DNA of 64,000 nt from Clostridiales bacterium FE2011 (GCA_017569305.1 CP069418.1:3498494-3562493), one strand, 5' to 3'. Positions 34,017-43,480 are shown, numbered from the stretch's first letter. A program made the numbers and translations. The notes: generated from the letters alone by a model not told the origin.

Positions 34017-34706
34017 ATGTTTACAGGCTTTACCGATGAAACTGTTCAGTTTTTTCTGGATCTTAAGTTTCATAACAACACCCCATACTTTCATGAAAAC
34101 CATGACCGGTATGTGGAGACCGTCCAGACGCCGTTTTATGAAATGATTACGGATCTGGGCGACGAGATGCGGAAAATAGATCCGCTGATGGAGATCCGGC
34201 CTTACAAGTGCCTGTCGCGCATCCACCGCGATACGCGTTTTTCCAGAGATAAAAGCCCTTACAGGGATCATCTCTGGTTTCTGTTCAGAAGAGCAGGAGA
34301 GCCAAGGGATAAGAGCCTGTTTTACTACTTTGAATTCGGTCCGGACAGACTGAGCTGGGGAATGGGTATATGGGGTGAAAACCGTGAACTGATGGATCTG
34401 TTCCGGAAGCGCATGAGAGCCAATCCTGACGGAATCCTGGCATTGCTTGATGACCTTGATCTTCCAGGACACAAACTGATCCTGAACGGTTCGTTTTTCA
34501 AGAGAATGGATATTCCGGATGAGATCCCGCAGCGGCTGAAACCATGGTATACCGGCAGAGAAATATATGTCGGCAGATACAGTCCGGTCTGGCAGTGGGC
34601 GTTTTCCGACCGGATCCTGAAGGAAGTCCGAAAGGATTTCCGTACTCTCGCACCGCTTTACCGGCTGTTAAGAGGTTATCTGGATGACCTTTCCCAGTCC
34701 GAGTAA
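34017..34706 (+). CDS. DUF2461 / TIGR02453 family protein
   Basis: A 229-residue cytosolic protein of the DUF2461 family, recognisable by FTGFTDETVQFFLDLKFHNNTPYFHENH at the start (read in two parts: FTGFTDETVQFF, then FHNNTPYFHENH), the RIHRDTRFSRDKSPYRDHLW segment (about 66-85) and YYFEFGPDRLSWGMG. ATG 34017 is chosen over GTG 34011 for its spacing to AGGAGAG. The biochemical function of the family is not known. It is followed by a tiny membrane-protein gene. Confidence 0.9.
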   Translation: MFTGFTDETVQFFLDLKFHNNTPYFHENHDRYVETVQTPFYEMITDLGDEMRKIDPLMEIRPYKCLSRIHRDTRFSRDKSPYRDHLWFLFRRAGEPRDKSLFYYFEFGPDRLSWGMGIWGENRELMDLFRKRMRANPDGILALLDDLDLPGHKLILNGSFFKRMDIPDEIPQRLKPWYTGREIYVGRYSPVWQWAFSDRILKEVRKDFRTLAPLYRLLRGYLDDLSQSE

Positions 34707-34736
34707 AACAGCAAACGACCAGAAAGTGTGAGTAAG

Positions 34737-34907
34737 ATGAGACCATTTTTTAAACGGCGTCCGCCTCACGAGCCACCGGAAAGAGAAAGAAGGCATCGTA
34801 TGTCCTTTATCAGCTTGTTTTTTATGCTGATAGGCATTCTTACTGTCCTCTATTTCCTGATTACCTACGGACTGATTCCGCTGCTGGCCATGATGACCGC
34901 GGCATGA
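34737..34907 (+). CDS. Small single-pass membrane protein (56 aa)
   Basis: A short open frame starting at ATG 34737. The first 22 residues are very basic and proline-rich (RPFFKRRPPHEPPERERRHR), followed by one long hydrophobic helix (about 23-54; FISLFFMLIGILTVLYFLI). It ends 10 nt before the DUF4230 gene. The positive-inside charge pattern, the fit between two co-directional genes and the absence of any alternative frame support a real gene. The Shine-Dalgarno is weak (GTGTGAGTAAG). Function unknown; it could assist the membrane-anchored DUF4230 protein. Confidence 0.6.
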   Translation: MRPFFKRRPPHEPPERERRHRMSFISLFFMLIGILTVLYFLITYGLIPLLAMMTAA

Positions 34908-34917
34908 GGAAAAAACC

Positions 34918-35538
34918 ATGAAGAAGACCGGAAAATGGGCATTATCCGTGATTTCAAAAGCACTGGTAATCATCATTGTGATTGCCTTGCTTCCGTTTGC
35001 CCGTACCTGGATCCGGCAGCTGCTGCCTGACGCCACGGGCGAGATCCGGGTCCAGAGCATGATCCTGGAACAGAAGCTGGAATCAAGCAAGCGGCTCGAA
35101 GTTACCACCATTGATGAAGAAGGCGTTCTTGAAGCCAAGACCAACGTAATCATCCTGGGCACTGTCGGTACAACCACCATCCGTTACCGCTATACTGCCA
35201 GTGTCGGCATTGACCTGAGCAAAGTCGTTATGACAACAGACAGCGACAGGATCATTTTTGAGCTTCCGGATCCGGAGGTACTCAATGACGGAATTGAAGC
35301 GCTTGAAATCAACAAAAACAATTTTTTCTCCAAAGCAGTGGAAAAGAGTGTTGAGACGCTGTTGAACGAGCAGAAGCTGAAATGCAGGGAACAGTACATC
35401 AGTGAAAAGCAGCATTCAGACAGGGCCTGGGAGGATATCAGGAAATCCTTTGAAACAACTATCTGCCAATGGCTCGAACAATACGGGGAAAGACATTACG
35501 ATTTTGAATTCGTCAAACTGAACGATTCCGCAGCCTGA
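34918..35538 (+). CDS. DUF4230 domain protein, membrane-anchored
   Basis: A 206-residue protein with an N-terminal membrane anchor (about 9-28, LSVISKALVIIIVIALLPFA) and a DUF4230 domain: a beta-rich part (EIRVQSMILEQKLESSKRLEV; YRYTASVGIDLSKVVM) and a C-terminal helical part (FFSKAVEKSVETLLNEQ). The domain has no known function. It lies 10 nt after the 56-residue membrane protein gene. Its stop codon is embedded in the stem of the terminator that follows. Confidence 0.87.
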   Translation: MKKTGKWALSVISKALVIIIVIALLPFARTWIRQLLPDATGEIRVQSMILEQKLESSKRLEVTTIDEEGVLEAKTNVIILGTVGTTTIRYRYTASVGIDLSKVVMTTDSDRIIFELPDPEVLNDGIEALEINKNNFFSKAVEKSVETLLNEQKLKCREQYISEKQHSDRAWEDIRKSFETTICQWLEQYGERHYDFEFVKLNDSAA

Positions 35539-35556
35539 TAATCAGGCTGCTTTTTT
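35530..35556 (+). terminator. Rho-independent terminator overlapping the DUF4230 stop codon
   Basis: A perfect 9-bp stem (GCAGCCTGA, 35530-35538, against TCAGGCTGC, 35542-35550), a TAA loop and six T residues. The TGA in the left arm is the stop codon, so the last codons form half of the hairpin. Confidence 0.95.
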
Positions 35557-35594
35557 CTGTGTACAGATCATACAGTGAGTTGTTTTTGTTCGCC

Positions 35595-35693
35595 TTGACT
35601 GATGGTCTTTTTTTTCATAATATAATGAAGTGATTTTTTCTGGGAACAGATAAATGAAGGATACGGAGCCCGGTCATACAGAGTACTGACCGG
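35595..35693 (+). promoter_or_regulatory. Promoter and leader hairpin upstream of rbgA
   Basis: TTGACT (35595-35600) and TAATAT (35618-35623) at 17 nt form a plausible promoter; an overlapping TATAAT (35621-35626) is 20 nt from the -35. In the leader, CCGGTCA-TAC (35670-35679) pairs with GTA-C-TGACCGG (35683-35693) with one bulged C. No T tract follows. Confidence 0.6.
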
Positions 35694-35714
35694 AATAATC
35701 CATCAGATAAGGAT

Positions 35715-36611
35715 GTGATTACAACGAGCGAGAACAAGGACAGAATCAACTGGTATCCCGGACATATGGCGAAAACCAAACGCCTGCTCCAGGATCAGAT
35801 TAAACGAATTGACCTGATCATTGAACTTTGCGACGCCCGGCTGCCTTATTCCAGCAGGAATCCGGAGCTGGCAAAAATGATATCACAGAAGCGTCATCTG
35901 CTTTTTATGAACAAATCCGACCTGGCCGATCCCGGTATGAACAAGCGCTGGCTTCAGTATTACCGCCGACAGGGGATTGAAGCGCACCTGACCAATGCCA
36001 GCATGATGAAAGGCAAGGAAACCGTCAGCCTGATTGAACAGGCGACAAAGGAAATTGTTGACAAAGCGCTGCAGAAGGGTGTACGGAAAACAGTACGGGC
36101 CATGATTGCCGGTATTCCGAACGTCGGAAAAAGCACCATGATCAACCGGCTTTACGGCCGATCCATTACCCAGACCGGAGACCGCCCCGGCGTTACAAAA
36201 AGCAATCAATGGGTCAAAATATCCCCATATCTGGAACTGCTCGATACACCCGGCCTGCTCTGGCCCCGGCTGGATGACCAGCTTTCCGCCCGCAGGCTGT
36301 GTTATATCGGCTCCATAAAGGATGACATTGTGGACACGGCAGAACTGACCATCAGCCTGCTGGAAGAATTATGCGTTCTGGTTCCCGACACTGTTTCCGA
36401 AAGATTCCATCTCAAGGATACAGGACTGAAAGGCGCGGAGCTGCTGGAAGCTGTATGTGCCGGAAGGGGATGGCTCCTGAAGGGCGGACGCTTTGACTAT
36501 GACCGGTGCTGCAGCGTGGTGCTGGACGAATACCGCGCCGGAAAACTGGGCAGAATTACTTTTGAAGCACCGCCGCAAACCAATACGGAGGATACTGAAA
36601 ACAATGATTGA
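35715..36611 (+). CDS. rbgA: Ribosome biogenesis GTPase RbgA (YlqF)
   Basis: RbgA is a circularly permuted GTPase needed for late 50S assembly (L16 incorporation). The 298-residue product has the permuted order: INWYPGHMAKTKR at the start, G4 FMNKSDLAD (about 58-66), then G1 IPNVGKSTMINRL (about 134-146), and G3 LDTPGLLWP (about 176-184). The C-terminal domain is normal. The start is a GTG at 35715; AAGG lies only about 3 nt before it, so the exact start is uncertain. It overlaps rnhB by 8 nt, the ylqF-rnhB order found in Bacillus. Confidence 0.95.
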   Translation: MITTSENKDRINWYPGHMAKTKRLLQDQIKRIDLIIELCDARLPYSSRNPELAKMISQKRHLLFMNKSDLADPGMNKRWLQYYRRQGIEAHLTNASMMKGKETVSLIEQATKEIVDKALQKGVRKTVRAMIAGIPNVGKSTMINRLYGRSITQTGDRPGVTKSNQWVKISPYLELLDTPGLLWPRLDDQLSARRLCYIGSIKDDIVDTAELTISLLEELCVLVPDTVSERFHLKDTGLKGAELLEAVCAGRGWLLKGGRFDYDRCCSVVLDEYRAGKLGRITFEAPPQTNTEDTENND

Positions 36612-37215
36612 CCGTAGTCAGCACGCAGCTGAGCTGATGGCATTTGACAGGCAGTACAAACAGTCTGGCGTGGTCGTTGCCGGCATGGATGAGGTCGGCC
36701 GCGGCCCCCTGGCCGGTAATGTCGTTACCGCCTGCGTTGTTATGCCGGAGGATCCCCTTATCATCTGGATTGACGACAGCAAAAAGCTGAGCGAAAGCCG
36801 GCGTGAAAAAGTATTTGACGAGATTATGGCCAATGCGCTGTACGTCGGCGTGGGAGAGGTTTCTCCGGAAGAGATTGACCGGATCAATATCCTGGAGGCA
36901 ACACGGAACGCTATGCGAAAAGCCGCGGCTGATGTTCCGGCCGACATATTCCTGATCGACGCGGTGACCAAACTCGGGCTGAAGGGGAAAGAAATGCCCA
37001 TCATTAAAGGCGACGCCACTTCCTATTCCATCGCTGCGGCAAGCATCGTGGCAAAGGTAATCAGAGACAGGCAGATGATCGAACTTGACCGGCTCTATCC
37101 TGATTACGGATTCGCGCGGAACAAGGGCTACGGAACCAAAGAACATATCGAAGCGCTGAAACGGATCGGCCCCTGTCCGGTCCACCGCAGAAGCTTCATC
37201 ACTCATTTCATATGA
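36604..37215 (+). CDS. rnhB: Ribonuclease HII
   Basis: Cleaves RNA in RNA-DNA hybrids, including single ribonucleotides in DNA. The 203-residue product (start ATG 36604, GGAGG upstream) has the acidic active site GMDEVGRGPLAG (about 24-35), DDSKKLSE (about 57-64), FLIDAVT (about 117-123) and KGDATSYSIAAASIVAKV. It overlaps rbgA by 8 nt and yraN by 4 nt (ATGA). RNase HI is also present at 50.9 kb. Confidence 0.97.
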   Translation: MIDRSQHAAELMAFDRQYKQSGVVVAGMDEVGRGPLAGNVVTACVVMPEDPLIIWIDDSKKLSESRREKVFDEIMANALYVGVGEVSPEEIDRINILEATRNAMRKAAADVPADIFLIDAVTKLGLKGKEMPIIKGDATSYSIAAASIVAKVIRDRQMIELDRLYPDYGFARNKGYGTKEHIEALKRIGPCPVHRRSFITHFI

Positions 37216-37580
37216 AATGGACCTATGAAACCGGCCTGCTTGGGGAAGAGATCGCCGCGCAGTGGCTGGAGGAGCATTATGGTATGCGCCTCCTTGAAAG
37301 CAGATACAAAACCAAGGCAGGCGAAATTGACCTGATTATGCTGGACAGGGATACTGTGGTTTTTGTGGAAGTCAAAACCCGGATGACCTCCCTGCCCGGA
37401 ACCGGTATTGCCACGGTCAACCTGCAGAAACAAAGGCGCATTTCCAGGGCGGCGACCCTTTATCTGATGCGCAGGGAATGGCTTGGAAAAGCTGTTCGTT
37501 TTGATGTTATAGAAGTTCATCCGGACGATATGCTGTATATCCCCAATGCATTTCAGCCGGGCGGCATGTTTTACCGTTAA
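37212..37580 (+). CDS. yraN: YraN family (UPF0102) nuclease-fold protein
   Basis: A 122-residue protein with the restriction-endonuclease-like core of UPF0102: GLLGEEIAAQWLEEHYG (about 7-23), RYKTKAGEIDLIMLDRDTVVFVEVKTR (about 31-57; the E-D-ExK metal-binding set) and the terminal FDVIEV. Family members are thought to act in DNA processing, but the activity is not firmly known. Its position after rnhB and before comM/dprA/topA is a conserved neighbourhood, here interrupted by a glycosyltransferase gene. Confidence 0.94.
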   Translation: MKWTYETGLLGEEIAAQWLEEHYGMRLLESRYKTKAGEIDLIMLDRDTVVFVEVKTRMTSLPGTGIATVNLQKQRRISRAATLYLMRREWLGKAVRFDVIEVHPDDMLYIPNAFQPGGMFYR

Positions 37581-37587
37581 TGAAAGG

Positions 37588-40500
37588 ATGCGTTGTCGAT
37601 TGGTTTTATCCAGACGGATTATACTGTTCCTGATTGCTTTTCTGATGGCTTTTGCCCTTGTTCCAGCAGGCTGCGCTGAAGGGGAGAACCTGCTTCAAAA
37701 CGCCGATTTCTCTGAGCTGGACAGCGACGGGATGCCTGAATACTGGTTTACCGACGCATATTACCTGGATGCCGGTTATACAGTATTCGGTGTATCTGAA
37801 GGCGATTCCGGACATGAGCACGTCATCACTATACAGAATATCGCTGAAAATGACGCCCGCTTTGCCCAGGCTGTGGAAGTTGAGCCGGATTCCCTATACA
37901 AGTTCAGCGGATACATCCGTGCCAGCGGCATTGAGGGCGGCCTAGGCGCCAACCTGAGCATTGAGGGCATATACGCTTTCAGCGACAAGGTATACGATAC
38001 AGAAGGCGAATGGAAATACATCGAATATTACGGTGAAACAGGACCGGACCAGGACTATATCGTTGTTTTTGCCCGGCTGGGCGGATACAGCGGCATCTGC
38101 TCCGGTAAAGCCTCCTTCTCCAACCTGTCCCTGACCAAAGTAGACAGCGTACCCGGCGATCTGGTGGCTGACATGTGGTACCGGGAATCCGCCGATTCCT
38201 ATAACGACGACGAATATGAGGATCCGCTGCAAGCCATTCCGGCCACAGCCTGGCTGATCCTGATCAGCCTTGTATATACCGCCTTTGCGCTGCTTGCTGT
38301 CTATCATTATGAGCAGCGTAAAAAACAGCAGATTACAATCAGCCGGAAAATTTCTCCGTATCTGCTTTCTGCTCTGTTTTTCTCGGCGCTTGTTCTCCGG
38401 ATCCTTATCAGCTCCCTGGTTGAAGGATACATGGTTGACGTGAACTGCTTCCTGAGCTGGGGAAAGACCATGGCGAACTCCGGACCGACAGGATTCTACC
38501 AGGACACCAATTTCTGTGATTATCCGCCGCTGTACACCTATGTGCTGGCCCTGAATTCTGAAATATCCAGGCTTCTGCATGCCGGACCCATGCTGGAGCG
38601 GGTCATTTTCCGGTTTGTGCCCTGTCTGTGTGACCTCATCGGCTGCTTTATTGTCTACCGGCTGATGGTCAGGGAGCATGAAACATCCGGATATGCCCCT
38701 TATTTCTTCCTGATTGCGTCCTTATTCAACCCTGCCGCCATCCTGAACAGTGCCGCGTGGGGACAGATGGACAGCGTACTGTGCCTGCTCCTGCTGGCTG
38801 TCTCTGTAATGGCCGTGAAAGGGAAGTGGATGACAGCGCTGCCGCTGTACGTAATCGCAGTGCTGATCAAACCGCAGGCACTGATGCTCGGGCCGCTGGG
38901 GCTGATATACATCCTGATTACCTATGTCCGGAAGCCGGAATCCCGCAAACCGATCCTGTACGGTACCGTGATCAGTATTCTGACACTTGCCGCAGGCGTG
39001 ATTCCCTTCAGCCTCCGGCAGAACTGGGACTGGCTGATCAATCTGTATAAACGCACCCTGGAATCCTATCCCTACGCCACGGTCAACACCGCCAACTTCT
39101 ACTATATCCTTGGCGGGAACTGGAACGCCATTGCGAATGAAGCCCATATCCTTGCTCCTGTCCTGCTGGGACTGCTCTGCATCGGTTACGGATTGTGGTG
39201 GCATTTCTGTTCCAAAGAAAAGAAATATCTCCTGATTGAAACGCTTATCAGTTTCCTGTTTGCAAGCGCGTTTATCATCTGCGCCTTCGTAAGGGCTTCC
39301 TGGGCTTTGACCGGCGGAATTGCCATGGGATTCGCCTTTGTCATTGTCCTTTCTCCCGCAATCCGCCGGAAAGACATTCGTCTCCTCCCGTGGCTCGGAG
39401 GCCTGCTCTACGTGCTGCTGTACGTTTTCGGCGTCAAGATGCACGAACGTTATATTTTCCCTGCGCTGCTCCTGTTTGCGGCAGCCTGGACGCTGTTCAG
39501 GGACAGGCGTATTCTTTACGTCCTGGTGCTGTTTTCCGTTACGACCTTTATCAATGAGGGAATCGTACTGGACAACAGCATCCGCCTGGGTTCCTCCTTC
39601 GGCCACCTGAACCCGGATACGGTTGTGCTTGCCGATCTGATCAGCCTTCTGAATATTTCCGGCGCTTTGTACGCGGTCTGGCTCAGCACGAAACTGTACA
39701 AGGACATTCCTGTTGCAGAAGAAATTGATGCTGAAGTTCCGGAAACTGAAAAAGAAGCAGCCATACCTGAATCCATATCCGGCTGTGAAGTCGAAACTGA
39801 AAGCATTCTGACGGGCAATGAACCGGAAACCCTTGTTGCAGCCGAACAGCCTGTCCTGCTGAATGCTGAAGAGACTGACACAAACCTGACAGCTGAAACC
39901 ATCCATCAGGGAGCAGTTCAGGACAGCCGCAGAAGCTTCCGATGGTTTGACCGTTCCCTGCACTGGAATAAACGTGATACAATCCTGCTTTCCGTCATTA
40001 CGGCAGTCTATGCCGCAATCAGCCTGCTGACCCTTGGAAGCACAAAGGCTCCGCAGACCGCATGGATATCCAGCAGCCCGGCAGAGGAGATTGTCTTTGA
40101 CCTGGGTGAATACAGGGATAATTTCGAAATTCTCTATTTTGGCCAGGTCAGCAGCCGCAATTTCTCCTTTTCCGTCAGCAAAGACAGGAAAGAATGGGAA
40201 GACGACGTCTGGGCCCAGATGGATCAGGGGCAGTGCTGGAAATGGAAATATGTGATTCTTTCCTATACTGACGAAAACGAAAATGTGACTTTCCAGAGTT
40301 CAAACCTGGATCATGTGGTTCGCTTCAGCGGAAGATATGTGAAACTGAAAGCTCATTATATCGGCCTGACGCTGAATGAAGTGCTTTTCCGCAATGAGGA
40401 CGGAGAAGTGCTGCCTGTCCGGATACTGGATCAGACAGGGGCAGAACCTGAATCTGTGCTGTATTCCGATCCTGCGTCTTTGATTGACGAACAGGATACA

Positions 40501-41874
40501 CTGGAACGGCTGCCCGCTTTCCCGGAAAGCCAGGAGACCACTGAAGCTGCAGCACAGCCCGGCTGGTGGAACAGCAGCTATTTTGATGAAATCTATCACG
40601 CAAGAACAGGCTTTGAATTCCTTCACGGAAAAGCACCCTATGAAACAAGCCATCCGCCCCTCGGGAAAATCCTGATCAGCCTTTCCATTGCTGCATTCGG
40701 AATGTGTCCGTTCGGCTGGCGTTTTGCCGGAGCGGTGGCCGGAATCCTGATGCTGCCCGGGATGTACCTGCTTGTCAAACAGCTGAGTAAGAAAACCAGT
40801 ATAGCCGCCCTGGCCTGCCTGCTGATGGCGCTGGACTGCCAGCACCTGACACAGACCCAGATTGCAACAATCGATAGTTTCCCTGTACTGTTTATCATTT
40901 TCGAATACTTCTTCATGCTGCGTTTTATCCAGACCGACTACCTGAAGGAGAAGAAGTCCGCAGCCATCCTTCCGCTGCTGTTCAGCGGTCTGTTCATGGG
41001 CTTGTCCATTGCCAGCAAATGGATCGGTATTTACGCCGGAGCCGGACTTGCGTTCCTCTTTTTCACCCATTGCTACCGGGTCATCCGCAGTGCTTCCAAA
41101 GCGGACGCTGATCAGCTCCGTTCCGCACTGCGCAGGACGCTGATCCTCTGCCTCTGGTGTATCCTGTTCTTTATCCTGATTCCTGTGATCATTTATCTGC
41201 TGTCTTATATTCCATACTTTGCCTATCTGTCCGGCAGGATTACCAGCCTGACAGATTATATCAAAGAAGTGATCAAAGCCCAGATCGGTATGTTCAATTA
41301 TCACAGTGAACCGGGGCTAGGAATGAATCATCCCTTCTATTCTCCCTGGTGGGAGTGGCCGATCATCGGCAAACCCATGTATTACGCTTCACAGGAATAC
41401 ATCCCGGCAGGATTTACAAAACGGAACAGTATCTTCTGCTTCGGGAATCCCGTGATCTGGTACGGTGGACTGGCTGCGCTTGCGTACTGCCTGTTCCGCT
41501 TCGCACAGACCAGAAGATACCAGCTGGAAGGTACTGATTACCTCTGGCATATCCGGACTGGCAGTTCCGATTTCCGTTATTCCTTTATCCTGATCGGTTT
41601 CCTGGCCCAGTATCTGCCCTGGGTGCTGGTTCCCAGAGGAACCTATATATACCATTATTTCGCAAGCCTACCGTTCATCATGACTGCGATTGCAGTATCC
41701 TTTGACCAGGACGACCCGAAATACAGGCTTAACTTCCGTCTGTTTGCCGCAGCTTTTGCGATTGCGGCAGCCGTGTTCTTTATCATTCTTTTCCCGTACG
41801 CCTGCGGCCTGAATGTCTGTAAAGGCTGGCTTGACATTGGAAACCATCTGCTGAGAATCTGGTATAACCCGTAA
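37588..41874 (+). CDS. Giant membrane glycosyltransferase with two GT-C modules (PMT-like)
   Basis: A 1,428-residue protein (from ATG 37588; TTG 37600 has better spacing to GAAAGG). Order of parts: signal or anchor segment with a lipobox-like PAGC (about 9-28); a beta-rich carbohydrate-binding-like domain (about 34-190); TM at 217-240; a first GT-C multi-spanning module (about 255-705) with Asp284 in VDVNCFLSWG and FCDYPPLYTYV; a Glu-rich linker (about 709-780); TM at 795-817; a discoidin-like beta domain (about 820-950); and a second GT-C module of PMT/GT39 type (about 990-1,400) with Asp1000-Glu1001 in YFDEIYHART and SHPPLGK. It probably uses polyprenyl-phosphate sugars outside the membrane. 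Acceptors are unknown. It sits unexpectedly between yraN and comM. Confidence 0.85.
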   Translation: MRCRLVLSRRIILFLIAFLMAFALVPAGCAEGENLLQNADFSELDSDGMPEYWFTDAYYLDAGYTVFGVSEGDSGHEHVITIQNIAENDARFAQAVEVEPDSLYKFSGYIRASGIEGGLGANLSIEGIYAFSDKVYDTEGEWKYIEYYGETGPDQDYIVVFARLGGYSGICSGKASFSNLSLTKVDSVPGDLVADMWYRESADSYNDDEYEDPLQAIPATAWLILISLVYTAFALLAVYHYEQRKKQQITISRKISPYLLSALFFSALVLRILISSLVEGYMVDVNCFLSWGKTMANSGPTGFYQDTNFCDYPPLYTYVLALNSEISRLLHAGPMLERVIFRFVPCLCDLIGCFIVYRLMVREHETSGYAPYFFLIASLFNPAAILNSAAWGQMDSVLCLLLLAVSVMAVKGKWMTALPLYVIAVLIKPQALMLGPLGLIYILITYVRKPESRKPILYGTVISILTLAAGVIPFSLRQNWDWLINLYKRTLESYPYATVNTANFYYILGGNWNAIANEAHILAPVLLGLLCIGYGLWWHFCSKEKKYLLIETLISFLFASAFIICAFVRASWALTGGIAMGFAFVIVLSPAIRRKDIRLLPWLGGLLYVLLYVFGVKMHERYIFPALLLFAAAWTLFRDRRILYVLVLFSVTTFINEGIVLDNSIRLGSSFGHLNPDTVVLADLISLLNISGALYAVWLSTKLYKDIPVAEEIDAEVPETEKEAAIPESISGCEVETESILTGNEPETLVAAEQPVLLNAEETDTNLTAETIHQGAVQDSRRSFRWFDRSLHWNKRDTILLSVITAVYAAISLLTLGSTKAPQTAWISSSPAEEIVFDLGEYRDNFEILYFGQVSSRNFSFSVSKDRKEWEDDVWAQMDQGQCWKWKYVILSYTDENENVTFQSSNLDHVVRFSGRYVKLKAHYIGLTLNEVLFRNEDGEVLPVRILDQTGAEPESVLYSDPASLIDEQDTLERLPAFPESQETTEAAAQPGWWNSSYFDEIYHARTGFEFLHGKAPYETSHPPLGKILISLSIAAFGMCPFGWRFAGAVAGILMLPGMYLLVKQLSKKTSIAALACLLMALDCQHLTQTQIATIDSFPVLFIIFEYFFMLRFIQTDYLKEKKSAAILPLLFSGLFMGLSIASKWIGIYAGAGLAFLFFTHCYRVIRSASKADADQLRSALRRTLILCLWCILFFILIPVIIYLLSYIPYFAYLSGRITSLTDYIKEVIKAQIGMFNYHSEPGLGMNHPFYSPWWEWPIIGKPMYYASQEYIPAGFTKRNSIFCFGNPVIWYGGLAALAYCLFRFAQTRRYQLEGTDYLWHIRTGSSDFRYSFILIGFLAQYLPWVLVPRGTYIYHYFASLPFIMTAIAVSFDQDDPKYRLNFRLFAAAFAIAAAVFFIILFPYACGLNVCKGWLDIGNHLLRIWYNP

Positions 41875-41932
41875 TCATCGCATGCACTGCTTTCAGAGGA
41901 ATCAAAACTGACCAGTGGAGGAATCAACCGCA

Positions 41933-43480
41933 ATGGGAATCATGGCAAGTCTGCTGAGTTTCGGCGTGACAGGTGTGAACGGTTACCAGGTTCATGTGGA
42001 AGTGTTCGGCACAGAAAGCATGCCCGGTATTGAAATCATCGGCCTTCCAGACGCTTCTGTGAAGGAAAGCAAGGACCGGGTCAACGCGGCCATTATCAAC
42101 AGCGGAAAGCAAATGAATCCCAGACGGATCACAGTCAACCTGGCCCCTGCAGACACAAAGAAGGAAGGCCCTTCCTTCGACCTGCCGATTGCAGTGGGCA
42201 TGATGATTGCTGACGGCATCCTGATCCCTGATCCGCCGGCAGACCTGAAATCCGTGGCGCTCTTCGGAGAACTCAGCCTGGACGGAAGCGTACAGCCCAT
42301 TAACGGCGCCCTGCCCATGGTCATCAGCGCCAAGGAAAACGGCATCGGCACAGTGATCCTGCCGGAGAAAAACGCCTGTGAAGTCTCCTGCATCCAGGAT
42401 ATCCGGATTCTTCCCGTTTCTCACCTGAGGCAGGTGATTGCCTGGTTTGAGGGCAAAGCAGAACTGGAAGAGCAAAAGCAGGTTTCGTTTGAAGCGTTGA
42501 AAAACGAAGCGGTTCCTGCGGTGGACATGGCCCAGATCAAAGGCCAGAAAGGCGCCCGGCGGGCCGTTGAAGTAGCCGCAGCCGGCGGCCATAACATGCT
42601 GATGATCGGCGTACCCGGCAGCGGCAAAACCATGCTGGCGCGATGCATACCCGGAATCCTGCCTCCGATGACTTTTGAAGAATCCCTTGAAACCACACGG
42701 ATCCATTCCATCTGCGGAAAACTGCAGGCGGGAAAAGGACTGATGGTTAACAGGCCATTCTGTGCGCCGCACCATAACGCATCTGTTGCCTCCCTGATCG
42801 GCGGCGGACAGGATGCCAAACCCGGTGAGGTTTCCCTGGCACATAACGGCGTATTGTTCCTGGATGAACTGCCTGAATTCAGCCGAAGCGCACTGGAAGC
42901 CCTCCGGCAGCCGCTGGAAGACGGAATCGTATCCGTTGCAAGGGTCAGGCGCCAGGCCCAGTATCAGTCTTCCTTTATGCTGGTTGCCGCCATGAATCCC
43001 TGTCCCTGCGGGTTTTACGGGAGCAACCGGCGCACATGCAGATGTACACCTCCGGAAATCAGGAGATACCTGGACCGTGTTTCCGGTCCGCTGCTGGACA
43101 GAATAGACCTTCAGATTGAAGTGGATTCTGTACCCATCAATGAAATCAATGATTCCCAGCCGTCTGAATCATCCGCCGTTGTTGCTGCCAGAGTACGCAA
43201 AGCTCGGGAAATCCAGCTGAAGCGATATGAAGGGACGGGAAAATACTGCAACGCACAGCTTTCCAACGCAGAAGTAAAACAGTTCTGCACGCCGGACGCT
43301 GAAGGAACCGCCCTTCTGAACGCCGCAGTTGATTCCTTGCACCTGAGCATGCGTGCCTACCAGCGAATCCTGAAAGTAGCAAGAACCATTGCCGATCTGG
43401 CCGGGGAAGAGACGATCTCCTCCGCACATATTGCGGAAGCTGTTCAGTATCGGGAACTTGACCAGAAGTATTGGAGATGA
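41933..43480 (+). CDS. comM: YifB/ComM-family Mg-chelatase-like AAA+ ATPase
   Basis: ComM is a hexameric helicase that drives branch migration during natural transformation. The 515-residue product starts at ATG 41933 (GGAGG 12 nt upstream; GTG 41915 is part of the same region). It has the Lon-protease-like N-terminal domain (about 1-170; PGIEIIGLPDASVKESKDRV), Walker A GVPGSGKTM (about 224-232), Walker B GVLFLDELPEF (about 305-315), sensor ARVRRQAQYQSSFMLVAAMNPCPCG, and a C-terminal Mg-chelatase domain. It overlaps dprA by 4 nt, both transformation genes. Confidence 0.96.
   Translation: MGIMASLLSFGVTGVNGYQVHVEVFGTESMPGIEIIGLPDASVKESKDRVNAAIINSGKQMNPRRITVNLAPADTKKEGPSFDLPIAVGMMIADGILIPDPPADLKSVALFGELSLDGSVQPINGALPMVISAKENGIGTVILPEKNACEVSCIQDIRILPVSHLRQVIAWFEGKAELEEQKQVSFEALKNEAVPAVDMAQIKGQKGARRAVEVAAAGGHNMLMIGVPGSGKTMLARCIPGILPPMTFEESLETTRIHSICGKLQAGKGLMVNRPFCAPHHNASVASLIGGGQDAKPGEVSLAHNGVLFLDELPEFSRSALEALRQPLEDGIVSVARVRRQAQYQSSFMLVAAMNPCPCGFYGSNRRTCRCTPPEIRRYLDRVSGPLLDRIDLQIEVDSVPINEINDSQPSESSAVVAARVRKAREIQLKRYEGTGKYCNAQLSNAEVKQFCTPDAEGTALLNAAVDSLHLSMRAYQRILKVARTIADLAGEETISSAHIAEAVQYRELDQKYWR

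Noticed and set aside
31829..34018. A 729-codon open frame on the minus strand opposite the GH3 gene, longer than the GH3 gene itself
   Set aside because: It is a mirror frame of a GC-biased gene. The plus strand has complete GH3 motifs, a GGAGG site and a normal length; the antisense product has no recognisable domain.
35653..35688. An 11-codon frame in the rbgA leader as a leader peptide
   Set aside because: No ribosome binding site, no run of regulatory codons and no terminator/antiterminator pair were visible.
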